From the NCBI GenBank assembly GCA_017411225.1, contig JAFRDQ010000086.1:1-64000 (forward strand): a DNA stretch of 64,000 nt, written 5' to 3'. The notes beneath the pieces were generated by a model, which saw only the letters and a program-made list of their open reading frames with translations, searched no databases and was not told the origin of the DNA. This stretch comes from Oscillospiraceae bacterium (GTDB lineage: Bacteria > Bacillota > Clostridia > Oscillospirales > Oscillospiraceae). Within the stretch, counting starts at the first letter, position 1. The number at the start of each line of letters is the position of its first letter. Of this stretch, positions 48,831 to 57,346 are shown piece by piece. The translations under genes were made by a program, and so were the position numbers.

Positions 48831-49816
48831 GAATCACGAGCTTATCCAAACGGATCATCCGCCGTATCGGGCTGCTGATCCTGGTCATGTTTATCCTCTC
48901 GCTCGTCGTGTTCTTCCTGGCGCGTCTCGCGCCCGGCGATCCGCTGCAGTCGTTTTACGGCGATCAGCTGGACTCCATGACGCAGGAGGAAATTGACGCC
49001 GCGCGCGTCCGGCTCGGCCTGAACGACGGGCTGGTGCAGCAGTATATCCGCTGGTTCACCAATGCCCTGCACGGCGAATTCGGCATCTCCCTCAAGCACA
49101 AGCAGCCGGTCATGAACGTGGTCAAGCCCCTCATCGGCAACACGCTGCTGCTGGGTGTGCTGGCCTATGCGGCGGTGTTCGGCCTTGCGACGGTGCTCGC
49201 GGTGTTCTGCGTGCTGCACGAGGAGCGGTTTCTGGACCGGCTGATCTGCCGCATCGGCACGGTATTTTATTACACGCCGGGCTTCTGGCTGGGCGTCGTG
49301 CTGGTGCTGATCTTCGCCGTGAACCTCGGCTGGTTTCCGAGCAGCGGAGCATATGACATCGGCATGAAAAACGACCTCGGCAACCGCGTCTCCCATCTGG
49401 TGCTGCCGCTGTTTGTCATGATCGCGAGCCATCTCTGGTATTACGCCTATATGATCCGCAACAAGCTGCTCGACGAGGTGCGCAAGGACTATGTCCTGCT
49501 CGCCAAATCCAAGGGCTGCACGCGCCGCCAGATCGTCTGGAAGCACTGCCTGCGCAACGTCGCGCCCACCATTGTGAGCATCATGGCCATTTCCATTCCC
49601 CATGTCACGGGCGGAACGGTCGTGGTGGAATCCGTGTTCAGCTATCCCGGCATCGGCAATCTCGCCGTGGAGGCAGCAAAGTACCATGACTACAATCTCC
49701 TGATGGTGGATGTGCTGATCACGGGCTTTGCCGTGTTCGTATCGAGCTTCATCGCGCAGACGATCAACGAGGAGATCGACCCGCGCATGAAAGAAATGGA
49801 GACGATCCAATGGTAG
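48827..49816 (+). CDS. Nickel/peptide-type ABC importer permease 1 (NikB/DppB family)
   Basis: 329 residues, six transmembrane helices; N-terminal RRIGLLILVMFILSLVVFFL then LAPGDP, and the EAA loop (VLLAKSKGCTRRQIVWKHCL). Forms the membrane channel with the next gene. It is the only gene in the window whose terminal codon is TAG (49814-49816); the nikC-like ATG lies within it. Family covers nickel, oligopeptide and metallophore importers. Confidence 0.9.
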   Translation: MRITSLSKRIIRRIGLLILVMFILSLVVFFLARLAPGDPLQSFYGDQLDSMTQEEIDAARVRLGLNDGLVQQYIRWFTNALHGEFGISLKHKQPVMNVVKPLIGNTLLLGVLAYAAVFGLATVLAVFCVLHEERFLDRLICRIGTVFYYTPGFWLGVVLVLIFAVNLGWFPSSGAYDIGMKNDLGNRVSHLVLPLFVMIASHLWYYAYMIRNKLLDEVRKDYVLLAKSKGCTRRQIVWKHCLRNVAPTIVSIMAISIPHVTGGTVVVESVFSYPGIGNLAVEAAKYHDYNLLMVDVLITGFAVFVSSFIAQTINEEIDPRMKEMETIQW

Positions 49817-50724
49817 AAACAACTTTGGAGCGCACCTCTGATTTTGAAATCGTCGGCGCAGGCTGGCGGCACCATGAGCCGAAGGAGCAGACGCCCACGC
49901 TCCGCCAGCGCCTGAAGGGCAAGCCCATCCTCGCCGCGGTAATCCTGCTGGTGATCGTGCTGGGCTGCATCTTCGCGCCGTACATCGCAAATCACGACCC
50001 CGCAAAATACTATTATGACGCCACGAGCCTTGCCCCGAACGGGGAATATTACTTCGGCACCGACTCGCTCGGCCGCGACCTGTTTTCCATCATGTTTTAC
50101 GGCGGACGCTCGTCCCTGACGATCGGCGTGCTCGGCGCTGCCGTGGTGGCGCTGCTCGGCATTACCTATGGCACGCTCAGCGGCACGGCGTCCGACCGCG
50201 TGGACAGCCTGCTTATGCGCATCATGGAGCTCTTCGGTGCGATCCCGGGCATCCTGCTGATCCTCATCATCACGGCGGTGTTCCCGGCGGGCAATGTCAT
50301 CTCCATGTCGCTCGTCGTGGGCATCACGGGCTGGTTCGGCCTCGCGCGTATTGTGCGCGGCGAGGTGCGGCAGATCCGCAACACGGAGTATGTGCTCTAT
50401 GCCCGCAGCATCGGCGGGAAGTTTTTCTATGTCATGCGGCGGCATCTGGTTCCGAATTTCCTCTCGGCGATCATGTTCGTCGTCGTCTCCAGCGTCAGCT
50501 CCTGCATCACCACGGAGTCCACGCTCAGCTTCCTCGGCCTCGGCCTGCCGCTGGACGTGCTCTCCTGGGGCAGCATGCTCTCGCTCGCCAACCGCGCGCT
50601 GATTCTCAACACCTGGTGGGTCATCATCATTCCCGGCCTCTTCCTCGTGATCACGCTCCTGTGCATCACGGATCTCGGCAACTATCTGAGAAAAGAGACC
50701 AACCGCAAATCCAGCAATCTTTAA
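49810..50724 (+). CDS. Nickel/peptide-type ABC importer permease 2 (NikC/DppC family)
   Basis: 304 residues with the OppC N-terminal segment, FGTDSLGRDLFSIMFYGGRS, and the EAA loop (VLYARSIGGKFFYVMRRHLV). Partner of the NikB-like permease, overlapping it by 7 bases. Six transmembrane helices. Confidence 0.9.
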   Translation: MVETTLERTSDFEIVGAGWRHHEPKEQTPTLRQRLKGKPILAAVILLVIVLGCIFAPYIANHDPAKYYYDATSLAPNGEYYFGTDSLGRDLFSIMFYGGRSSLTIGVLGAAVVALLGITYGTLSGTASDRVDSLLMRIMELFGAIPGILLILIITAVFPAGNVISMSLVVGITGWFGLARIVRGEVRQIRNTEYVLYARSIGGKFFYVMRRHLVPNFLSAIMFVVVSSVSSCITTESTLSFLGLGLPLDVLSWGSMLSLANRALILNTWWVIIIPGLFLVITLLCITDLGNYLRKETNRKSSNL

Positions 50725-50775
50725 TTGTGAACGCAGCAGATGCGCTCATATATAATCTATCATTGGAGGTACGAA

Positions 50776-52389
50776 ATGAAACACACAAGATCCCTGATCG
50801 CGCTGCTTCTGGTTCTCGTGCTGTGCTTCTCGCTGGCCGCCTGCGGCAGCAAGGAGGAGCCCGCTCCGGCAGGCTCCGCCGAGGCGGAGACCGAAGCGGC
50901 AGAGGAGTCCGGCGGCATGAACGCGTCCAACACCCTCGTCTATGCCGGCGAAAACGAGGACACCATCAACCCGCTGCTCACCAACCACGATGAGATCACC
51001 GACGTCATCTTCTCCGGTCTGATGAAGTATGACGGAAACGGCAAGCCCGTGACCGATCTCGCCACCGAGTACAGCTACGACGCGGACATCTTCACCTATG
51101 TCTTCAAACTGCGTGACGGCGTCAAGTGGCACGACGGCGAGCCCTTCACCGCCGAGGACGTGGTCTTCACCTACGACGAGCTGACCCACGACGACACCCT
51201 CTCCAGCAGCCTGCGCTCGGACTATGAGGACATTGTCAGTGTCGAGGCCACCGGCGACAATGAGGTCACCATCAAGCTTAGCCAGTATGACGCGAACATG
51301 CTCGGCTACTTCACCATTGGCATCGTTCCCAAGCACCTGCTCGAGGGCGAGGACATCTCCACCTGCTCCTTCAACCAGGCGCCTGTCGGCACCGGACGCT
51401 ATAAGTTCGTCGAGTGGGACGCCACCGGCGGCATGATCACCATGCAGGCGAACGCCGACTACTACGACAAGGTTCCGAACATTGAATATCTGGTCTACAA
51501 GACCGTCGCCGTTGAGAGCACGAAGGCCACCATGCTGCAGTCCGGCGAGGCGGATCTCGCCTGGCTGAACGCCAACTACGCCGCGCAGTTTGAGGGCAAG
51601 GACGGCTACAACGAGTGGATCTTCACCACCGCCGACTACCGCGGCGCCTCCATGGCCATGACCTCGGACTTCTGGGCCCAGAACGCGGACTCCATCGGCG
51701 TGCTGAACTACGCCATCGACAAGGAGACCATCGTCAAGAACGTACTCAACAGTCAGGGCTGCACCGCTTACAGCCCCATCCAGCTCAACCCCCTGGGCTC
51801 CAACAAGGACGCCGACATCTACACCTATGATCTGGACAAGTTCGCCGAGGAAATGGCGAAGCTCGGCTGGGTCAAGGGTGACGACGGCATCTATGAGCGC
51901 AACGGCACCAAGTTCCATTTCACGATCCAGACCCGCGACTATGAGGAGGAGCGCGTCGACATCGCCAACATGATGAGCACCATGCTCAAGGAAGCCGGTG
52001 TGGACATGGAGGTCGTGCTCGTGACGAAGTTTGACTGGCAGGCGGGCTACAACGGCTTCCTCGCCGGCTTTGCCACCCAGTTTGACCCCGATATGGCCTT
52101 CAAGCAGTTCACCTCCACGGGCAGCAGCAACAGCATGAAGTACTCCAATCCCAAGGTGGACGAGCTGCTGACCGCCGCCCGCCACGAGGCGGACGAGGCT
52201 GCGCGCAAGGACCTCTACGGCCAGTTTGAGGTCGAGTATGCCCAGAATCCGGGCGTACTGCTCGTCGCGTATCTGGACGGCAACTATGTCGGTACCAGCG
52301 CGCTGAGCGGACTCGATACCACCCGCGTCCTCGGCCACCACGCCGTCGGCGTCATGTGGAACATAGAGGAGTGGACGCTCGACAGATAA
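50776..52389 (+). CDS. Extracellular solute-binding lipoprotein of the Nik/Opp family (SBP_bac_5) 1
   Basis: 537 residues, lipobox SLAACGS, acidic mature N-terminus, then the family-5 fold: VYAGENEDTINPLLTNHDE, FKLRDGVKWHDGEPFTAEDV, and APVGTGRYKFVEWD. Captures the metal complex, peptide or other ligand outside the cell. TTGGAGG precedes ATG 50776. A hairpin after its stop (52408-52441) may keep its message in excess over the ATPase genes. Ligand unresolved; no His-rich nickel pocket is evident. Confidence 0.88.
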   Translation: MKHTRSLIALLLVLVLCFSLAACGSKEEPAPAGSAEAETEAAEESGGMNASNTLVYAGENEDTINPLLTNHDEITDVIFSGLMKYDGNGKPVTDLATEYSYDADIFTYVFKLRDGVKWHDGEPFTAEDVVFTYDELTHDDTLSSSLRSDYEDIVSVEATGDNEVTIKLSQYDANMLGYFTIGIVPKHLLEGEDISTCSFNQAPVGTGRYKFVEWDATGGMITMQANADYYDKVPNIEYLVYKTVAVESTKATMLQSGEADLAWLNANYAAQFEGKDGYNEWIFTTADYRGASMAMTSDFWAQNADSIGVLNYAIDKETIVKNVLNSQGCTAYSPIQLNPLGSNKDADIYTYDLDKFAEEMAKLGWVKGDDGIYERNGTKFHFTIQTRDYEEERVDIANMMSTMLKEAGVDMEVVLVTKFDWQAGYNGFLAGFATQFDPDMAFKQFTSTGSSNSMKYSNPKVDELLTAARHEADEAARKDLYGQFEVEYAQNPGVLLVAYLDGNYVGTSALSGLDTTRVLGHHAVGVMWNIEEWTLDR

Positions 52390-52407
52390 TCGAAATCAAG
52401 AAAACGC

Positions 52408-52441
52408 TTCAGGCCGTCAGACACAGGGCTGGCGGCCTGAA
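52408..52441 (+). terminator. Intra-operon hairpin after the binding-protein gene
   Basis: TTCAGGCCG/CGGCCTGAA (52408-52416, 52433-52441) with further inner pairing; no T run, so a stabiliser or partial terminator. Confidence 0.55.
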
Positions 52442-52455
52442 AACGAGGTGTTGCT

Positions 52456-53487
52456 ATGTCTGAACCTGTTTTGGAGCTGAAGGATCTGGCGGTGAGCTTC
52501 CGCACGCCGAAGGGCGAGGTGGAGGCCGTGCGCGGCGTGGATCTTACCGTAAACGAGGGAGAGATCCTCTGTCTGGTCGGCGAGTCCGGCTGCGGAAAGA
52601 CCGTGCTGTGCCAGTCGGTCATGCACCTGCTGCCGAAATACTCCTTCGTCAAGCGCGGGAGCATGTCTGTCTGCGGCGAGGATATTACGCACTATTCCGA
52701 GCGGCAGATGCGGCATATCCGCGGCAGAAACTGCTCCATGGTGTTTCAGGATCCGCTCACCACGCTCAACCCGACGATCCCCATCGGCAGGCAGATCATG
52801 GAGGCGATCCGCAAGCAGGAGAAGGTCTCCCGCGAGGAGGCGTCGCACCGCGCCATGGAGCTGCTGGACCTGGTCGGCATCGAGGATGCGGCGCATCGCT
52901 TTTCGCTCCAGCCGCATTTCTTCTCCGGCGGCATGCGCCAGCGCTGCGTGCTGGCCATTGCGCTGGCGTCCAATCCGAAGCTGCTCTTTGCCGACGAGGC
53001 GACCACCGCGCTGGACGTCACCGTGGAGGCGAAGATTCTCGATCTTCTGCGGGAGATTCGGCAGAAAACCGGCATCGCGATTGTGTTCATCTCCCACGAT
53101 CTCGGCGCCGTGGCGCGCAGTGCCGACCGCGTGGCGGTCATGTATGCCGGAAAAATCGTGGAGATCGGCACGGCGGACGAGATCTTTTATGATCCCCGCC
53201 ATCCCTATACCTGGGGGCTGCTGTCGTCTCTGCCCGCGCTGGCTGCCGAATCCGGCGAGCTGCGCCCGATTCCGGGCATGCCGCCCTCGCTTCTGGACCC
53301 GCCACCGGGCGACGCCTTTGCCGAGCGCAACGAATACGCCCTCGCGATCGATTATGAGCAGATGCCGCCCATGTTTCCCGTGAGCGACACGCATTTTGCC
53401 GCCACATGGCTCCTGGACCCGCGTGCGCCGCGTGTCGAGCCGCCAATCCGTTTGAAAGCCGGGAGTGGAAAATGGACAAAAACCTGA
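52456..53487 (+). CDS. ABC importer ATPase 1 (NikD/DppD family)
   Basis: 343 residues. Walker A GESGCGKTV, signature FSGGMRQRCVLA, Walker B LLFADEATTALD, and the oligopeptide-type C-terminal extension (residues ~240-330: HPYTWGLLSSLP, RPIPGMPPSLLDPPPGD), where some members hold a 4Fe-4S cluster; the Cys needed are absent here. GAGGTG precedes the ATG. Confidence 0.9.
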   Translation: MSEPVLELKDLAVSFRTPKGEVEAVRGVDLTVNEGEILCLVGESGCGKTVLCQSVMHLLPKYSFVKRGSMSVCGEDITHYSERQMRHIRGRNCSMVFQDPLTTLNPTIPIGRQIMEAIRKQEKVSREEASHRAMELLDLVGIEDAAHRFSLQPHFFSGGMRQRCVLAIALASNPKLLFADEATTALDVTVEAKILDLLREIRQKTGIAIVFISHDLGAVARSADRVAVMYAGKIVEIGTADEIFYDPRHPYTWGLLSSLPALAAESGELRPIPGMPPSLLDPPPGDAFAERNEYALAIDYEQMPPMFPVSDTHFAATWLLDPRAPRVEPPIRLKAGSGKWTKT

Positions 53488-54356
53488 TTTTAGAGGTGCG
53501 GGAGCTCAAGCAGCATTTCCGCATCAACGACCGTCTGACCATCAAGGCCATTGACGGCGTCACCTTCGGCATCCGGCAGGGCGAGGTGTTCGGTCTGGTG
53601 GGGGAGAGCGGCTGCGGCAAATCCACGTTTGCCCGTTCCGTCACCGGGATCTACCGACCCACAGAGGGCGAGGTTTTCTACCGCGGCGCATTGGTCTCCG
53701 GCAAAGCTGCGGACGCCGCAGCAGTCCGTCAGCGGCAGACGGAGCTGCAGACCGTATTTCAGGACTCTGCCGCCTCGCTCAATCCGCGCATGACGGTGGA
53801 GGAGATCATCCTCGAGCCGTTTCGCATCCTGCCGAACCGGCCGAATCCACAGACGCAGCGGGAAAAGCTGCTGCAGCTGATGAAGGATGTCGGCATGGCG
53901 CAGACCTATCTGCAGAAGCGCCCCGGCGAGCTCTCCGGCGGTCAGCGTCAGCGCGTGGCCATCGCCCGCGCCCTGATTACCGACCCCGCGTTTGTGGTGG
54001 CGGACGAGCCGGTCGCGTCGTTGGATATCTCCATTCAGGCGCAGATCATCAGCCTCTTTCAGCATATGCAGCGCGAGCATGGCTTTACATTTCTTCTCAT
54101 TGCGCACGATCTCTCCGTGGTGCGTTTCATCTGCGACCGTGTGGGCGTCATGCTCCACGGAAAGCTGGTGGAAATGGCGCCGACGAAGGAGCTCTTCTCC
54201 AATCCGCTGCATCCTTATACGCAGGCCCTGCTTTCTGCAATCCATGTACCGGACCCGGTTTATGAAAGAAACAAGAAGATTCTGGAGTATGATACCAAAA
54301 CACCGCTTGGCAGCACGTTTGAAGAAGTCTCCGAAGGACATTGGCTCCTGAAATAA
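53472..54356 (+). CDS. ABC importer ATPase 2 (NikE/DppF family)
   Basis: 294 residues. Walker A GESGCGKSTFA, signature LSGGQRQRVAIA, Walker B FVVADEPVASLD. Start ATG 53472 overlaps the NikD-like gene by 16 bases, with GGGAG before it; the longer frame from 53406 is a shadow. Completes the first importer. Confidence 0.9.
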   Translation: MDKNLILEVRELKQHFRINDRLTIKAIDGVTFGIRQGEVFGLVGESGCGKSTFARSVTGIYRPTEGEVFYRGALVSGKAADAAAVRQRQTELQTVFQDSAASLNPRMTVEEIILEPFRILPNRPNPQTQREKLLQLMKDVGMAQTYLQKRPGELSGGQRQRVAIARALITDPAFVVADEPVASLDISIQAQIISLFQHMQREHGFTFLLIAHDLSVVRFICDRVGVMLHGKLVEMAPTKELFSNPLHPYTQALLSAIHVPDPVYERNKKILEYDTKTPLGSTFEEVSEGHWLLK

Positions 54357-54384
54357 GAAAACAAATCTCCGGATACAAAGAAAT

Positions 54385-54408
54385 GCCCGGCGTCTTTTGA
54401 CGCCGGGC
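54385..54408. terminator. Terminator between the first importer and cbiM
   Basis: Perfect 10-bp stem GCCCGGCGTC/GACGCCGGGC with a TTTT loop, then TTCTTTCGTTTTC; serves both convergent units. Confidence 0.85.
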
Positions 54409-54422
54409 GTTCTTTCGTTTTC

Positions 54423-55481
54423 TTATTTCTTCGCGCCGTTCTTCTTGCGAAAGAATCCGCCGAGGAAGCAGATCAGCACCGCAAGGGCGGCGACGATCGC
54501 GCTTCCGACGAGACCGGAGACGGTGGTGCCCGCCGCGCTGTCGCTGTCAGCGAAGGCATAGTCCGGCAGGAATGAGGTCTTCTCCTGAATGGCCGCGGCC
54601 TTGTCCGCCGCGTCGCTCTGCACGCCGTAGTCCTCCTCGTCGAGACCGAGGTTCTGGCTGTAGCCCGCCTCGGCGTTGCCGAACAGGGACCACTCCAGAC
54701 CGTCGGGGTTGGAGCTCGCGATCAGGCTCAGACCGCCGCCCACGATGGCAGCGACGATGGCGAGGGAGATGACCGTGGTCTTGAGGGAGTTCTTCTTCTC
54801 GGGAGCGGAGGCGTTCATGTCGCGCAGCAGCTCCGGGCGGCTCTCATAGACAAAGAGCAGCACCGCCGTGGTGATCAGACCCTCAATCAGACCGATGGCC
54901 AGGTGGATCGGCTGCATGATGCTGAGGAACACGCCGAAGGGCAGCTCCGTGATGCCGGAGAGGCTCGTCTCCACGCAGACGGAGAAGGCGCCGAGCTGCA
55001 GCGTAATGACGCAGCCGAGAATGGAGGCAAGGATGATCTTCGCGCGCGCTGCGCCCTTTGCGCCCAAGCCGGAGAACAGGCGGCTTCGCATGATCGGACG
55101 CCAGATCAGATAGTATCCGATGAAGCAGCCGTAGAACGCCATGTTCCAGACGTTCGCGCCGAGGGCAAGTAACCCGCCGTCGGCAAAGAAGAGACATTGA
55201 ATTGCCAGAATGACGATCATCGACAGGAAACCCGCCTGCGGCCCGAGCAGAGCCGAGAGCAGCATACCGCCGCACATGTGGCCCGAAGAGCCGGTGCCGG
55301 GAATCGTGTAGTTGATCATCTGTCCCGCGAAGACGAGGGCTGCGGTGACGGCCATCACGGGGAGCTTCTGCTCCTCATCGTCTTTACGCAGCTTGTGTAC
55401 GCTGACGCCGGCGGTGACGCCGGAGGCCACGTACATGGTGGCGGCTACCGCCGGGGCGAGCAGCGCGTCTGCCATATGCAT
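54423..55481 (-). CDS. CbiM-CbiN (NikMN) fusion of a nickel/cobalt ECF transporter
   Basis: 352 residues. Begins MHMADALL; the N-terminal His of CbiM/NikM binds the metal. Seven transmembrane helices make the CbiM part (~1-215), followed by a NikN/PDGKLE-type region (SSNPDGLEWSLFGN and a last helix near 320-340). No CbiQ (T) or CbiO (A) gene is beside it, though CbiMN alone can give some transport. Own metal-box promoter. AAGGAG precedes ATG 55481. Confidence 0.9.
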   Translation of the reverse strand: MHMADALLAPAVAATMYVASGVTAGVSVHKLRKDDEEQKLPVMAVTAALVFAGQMINYTIPGTGSSGHMCGGMLLSALLGPQAGFLSMIVILAIQCLFFADGGLLALGANVWNMAFYGCFIGYYLIWRPIMRSRLFSGLGAKGAARAKIILASILGCVITLQLGAFSVCVETSLSGITELPFGVFLSIMQPIHLAIGLIEGLITTAVLLFVYESRPELLRDMNASAPEKKNSLKTTVISLAIVAAIVGGGLSLIASSNPDGLEWSLFGNAEAGYSQNLGLDEEDYGVQSDAADKAAAIQEKTSFLPDYAFADSDSAAGTTVSGLVGSAIVAALAVLICFLGGFFRKKNGAKK

Positions 55482-55519
55482 AGGTCAACACTCCTTTTTT
55501 CTCTATTGAGACACCTGCC

Positions 55520-55564
55520 ATCCTAATCCATTCGGGCAAGAATCACAAGCTCCCCCCGGGGATG
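55520..55564 (-). promoter_or_regulatory. Metal-box promoter 9 (cbiM-like gene)
   Basis: Minus strand: box ATCCCCGGGGGGAGC, -35 TTGTGA (55543-55548), 17-base spacer, TAGGAT (55520-55525). Confidence 0.7.
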
Positions 55565-55597
55565 AAATAATGCACAAATTGTTGAAGATCTTTTTGG

Positions 55598-55948
55598 TTA
55601 TCTCATATAACGCTCAATGACGGCGTTCAGTTCCTCGAGCGCGTGTGTGTCGTTTTCGCCCACAGCGTCCTTGATGCAGTGCTCAATGTGATCCTTCAGA
55701 ATCACCTTGGCCGTGCTGCTGAGCGCGGACTGAACGGCCGCCAGCTGCATCAGCACCTCCGTGCAGTCGCGGCCGGTCTCCACCATGCGCTTGACGGAGT
55801 TTAAGTGCCCGATCGCGCGGGAGAGCCGGTTGATGACCGACTTGGTCTGCGTGTGGCTGTGGGTGTGCGTGTGCGGATGCTCCTCGAGGTGGTCGTGGGA
55901 ATGGTACGTTCCGTCCTCGTGCATGTGAAAGCCTCTCGGTTCGCTCAT
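55598..55948 (-). CDS. CsoR/RcnR-family metal-sensing regulator with a His-rich N-terminus
   Basis: 116 residues. Core helices RLSRAIGHLNSVKRMVETGR and LMQLAAVQSALSSTAKVILK; the metal ligands are kept: Cys62 (GRDC), His87, His90 and Cys91 (DHIEHC). The first 36 residues hold about ten His in alternating order, as in nickel/cobalt sensors and chaperones. Best candidate reader of the metal-box promoters (inference). ATG 55948 follows GGAGG and overlaps the methyltransferase stop. Fourth gene of the deacylase operon. Confidence 0.88.
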   Translation of the reverse strand: MSEPRGFHMHEDGTYHSHDHLEEHPHTHTHSHTQTKSVINRLSRAIGHLNSVKRMVETGRDCTEVLMQLAAVQSALSSTAKVILKDHIEHCIKDAVGENDTHALEELNAVIERYMR

Positions 55949-56541
55949 AACTTGCCTCCAATCCCGGCTACCGCGCGCCCGGAAATCAGATACAGGTCGT
56001 CGGTATCGCAAATACAGTCAACTTTGAAGAAAGGTGCCCAGTCCTTTGCTTCCTCCTCCGCGCTTTTGAGTTGACGGGCAATGCCCTTCGGCAGCGTTTC
56101 GCTCAGGGCGTTCGTGCGCTTGCGGCTGAAGCCGCAGGCGACGGTCAGCCGCCCGTCCTCCCGCAGCAGGGAATAGGCCTTGGCGATGAATGCGCCGGGG
56201 TGGCGGAAGTACTGATAGGTGTTGAACGCCACGGCGAGATCATATCCCGCGTGTTCCAGCGCGAAGAAGTCGATCGTTTCAATGCTCACGCGGGGATCAA
56301 AGCTGAATTTCTCCCGCGCCATCTCCGCCATGGCGGGCGAAAAATCGACGCCCTCAACTTCATATGCTCCATAGCGCAGCAGATCCAGAATCATGCCGCC
56401 GCTGCCGCAGCCGATGTCCAGCGTATAGCCGCCGCCGCGGGGAATGGAAATCGAAGCAGTAATTTCCCGCGCCAGCTCGTTGTCGGAGTACTCCATGTCC
56501 CAAAACTGTGCGATGGAATCAAAATATTCAGCAGCCTGCAT
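55945..56541 (-). CDS. SAM-dependent methyltransferase (class I) 3
   Basis: 198 residues. Motif I TLDIGCGSGGMILDLL, acidic loop GVDFSPAMAEMA, DLAVAFNTYQYFRHP, and a final CICDTDDLYLISGRA strand. GGAGCAAACG precedes ATG 56541. Between methyltransferase 4 and the CsoR-like gene in one operon, so the product likely acts on a metal-linked metabolite. Substrate unknown. Confidence 0.82.
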   Translation of the reverse strand: MQAAEYFDSIAQFWDMEYSDNELAREITASISIPRGGGYTLDIGCGSGGMILDLLRYGAYEVEGVDFSPAMAEMAREKFSFDPRVSIETIDFFALEHAGYDLAVAFNTYQYFRHPGAFIAKAYSLLREDGRLTVACGFSRKRTNALSETLPKGIARQLKSAEEEAKDWAPFFKVDCICDTDDLYLISGRAVAGIGGKL

Positions 56542-56557
56542 CGTTTGCTCCTTTCGT

Positions 56558-57346
56558 TCAGGGGACTGCCGGGTGAACGGCGTGCACGAGAAACATCGGC
56601 GTGGAGGCGAAGTTTACCTTCTCCTCTGCCGACCAGACGCGGCTCCATGCCTCCGTATCCGTCGTCACGTGCAGACCGAGCTTTGAGAGCACGCTGTGAT
56701 CCCAGGCCGGACGTGCCGCGCGGGAGAGGGGAATGCGCATGGCGATGCGCTCCATCTGATCGAAGTTCTCTCCGATGTTCTCGTCATGGATCCCCTGCTC
56801 CGCCGTGGCTTTGCGATCGGCGTCATAGCCCTCGCGCGCAGCGTTGTCAAACAGGTAGTGATACCAGTTGGCGTCGAAGTTCAGCAGCATGCCGCCGGGG
56901 CGAAGCACGCGCTTCCACTCCTGATAGGCCGTCTCCGGATGGGGGAGATTCCATGTGAGGTTGCGGGATAGAATCACGTCAAAGCTCCCGTTCGGAAAGG
57001 AGAGCGCTTCGGCGTTCATCTCCAGAAACGTGATCTTCTCCGCGAGCGCGCCGGCGTTCTTTTTCGCCTCTGCGAGCATGGCGGGCGTGAGATCAATCGC
57101 CGTCACGTCATATCCCAGCTCTGCAAGCAGAATCGCGAAGAAGCCCGGCCCCGTGCCGATCTCCAGAACCTGTACGCTCCCTGCCTCACGGTCGGGAAAC
57201 TGCCGGGCAATGTGCGCTCTCAGCTCCTCGCGCCAGACCTCGCGCTGCGAGGTGCGAAGCTCTGTCTGGTTCACTTTGGAATAGCCGTCAGCGCGGCCGG
57301 TCCAGTATTCCCGGTTTTCACTCAGAATCGTTTTGCCGGATGCCAT
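56558..57346 (-). CDS. SAM-dependent methyltransferase (class I) 4
   Basis: 262 residues. VLEIGTGPGFFAILLAELGY (motif I), AIDLTPAMLAEA, FDVILSRNLTWNLPHPETAY, and RPGGMLLNFDANWYHYLF. Starts 28 bases inside the end of the deacylase gene, so it is translationally coupled with it. Same subgroup as methyltransferase 2 of the first importer operon, which suggests like substrates for the two importers. Confidence 0.82.
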   Translation of the reverse strand: MASGKTILSENREYWTGRADGYSKVNQTELRTSQREVWREELRAHIARQFPDREAGSVQVLEIGTGPGFFAILLAELGYDVTAIDLTPAMLAEAKKNAGALAEKITFLEMNAEALSFPNGSFDVILSRNLTWNLPHPETAYQEWKRVLRPGGMLLNFDANWYHYLFDNAAREGYDADRKATAEQGIHDENIGENFDQMERIAMRIPLSRAARPAWDHSVLSKLGLHVTTDTEAWSRVWSAEEKVNFASTPMFLVHAVHPAVP

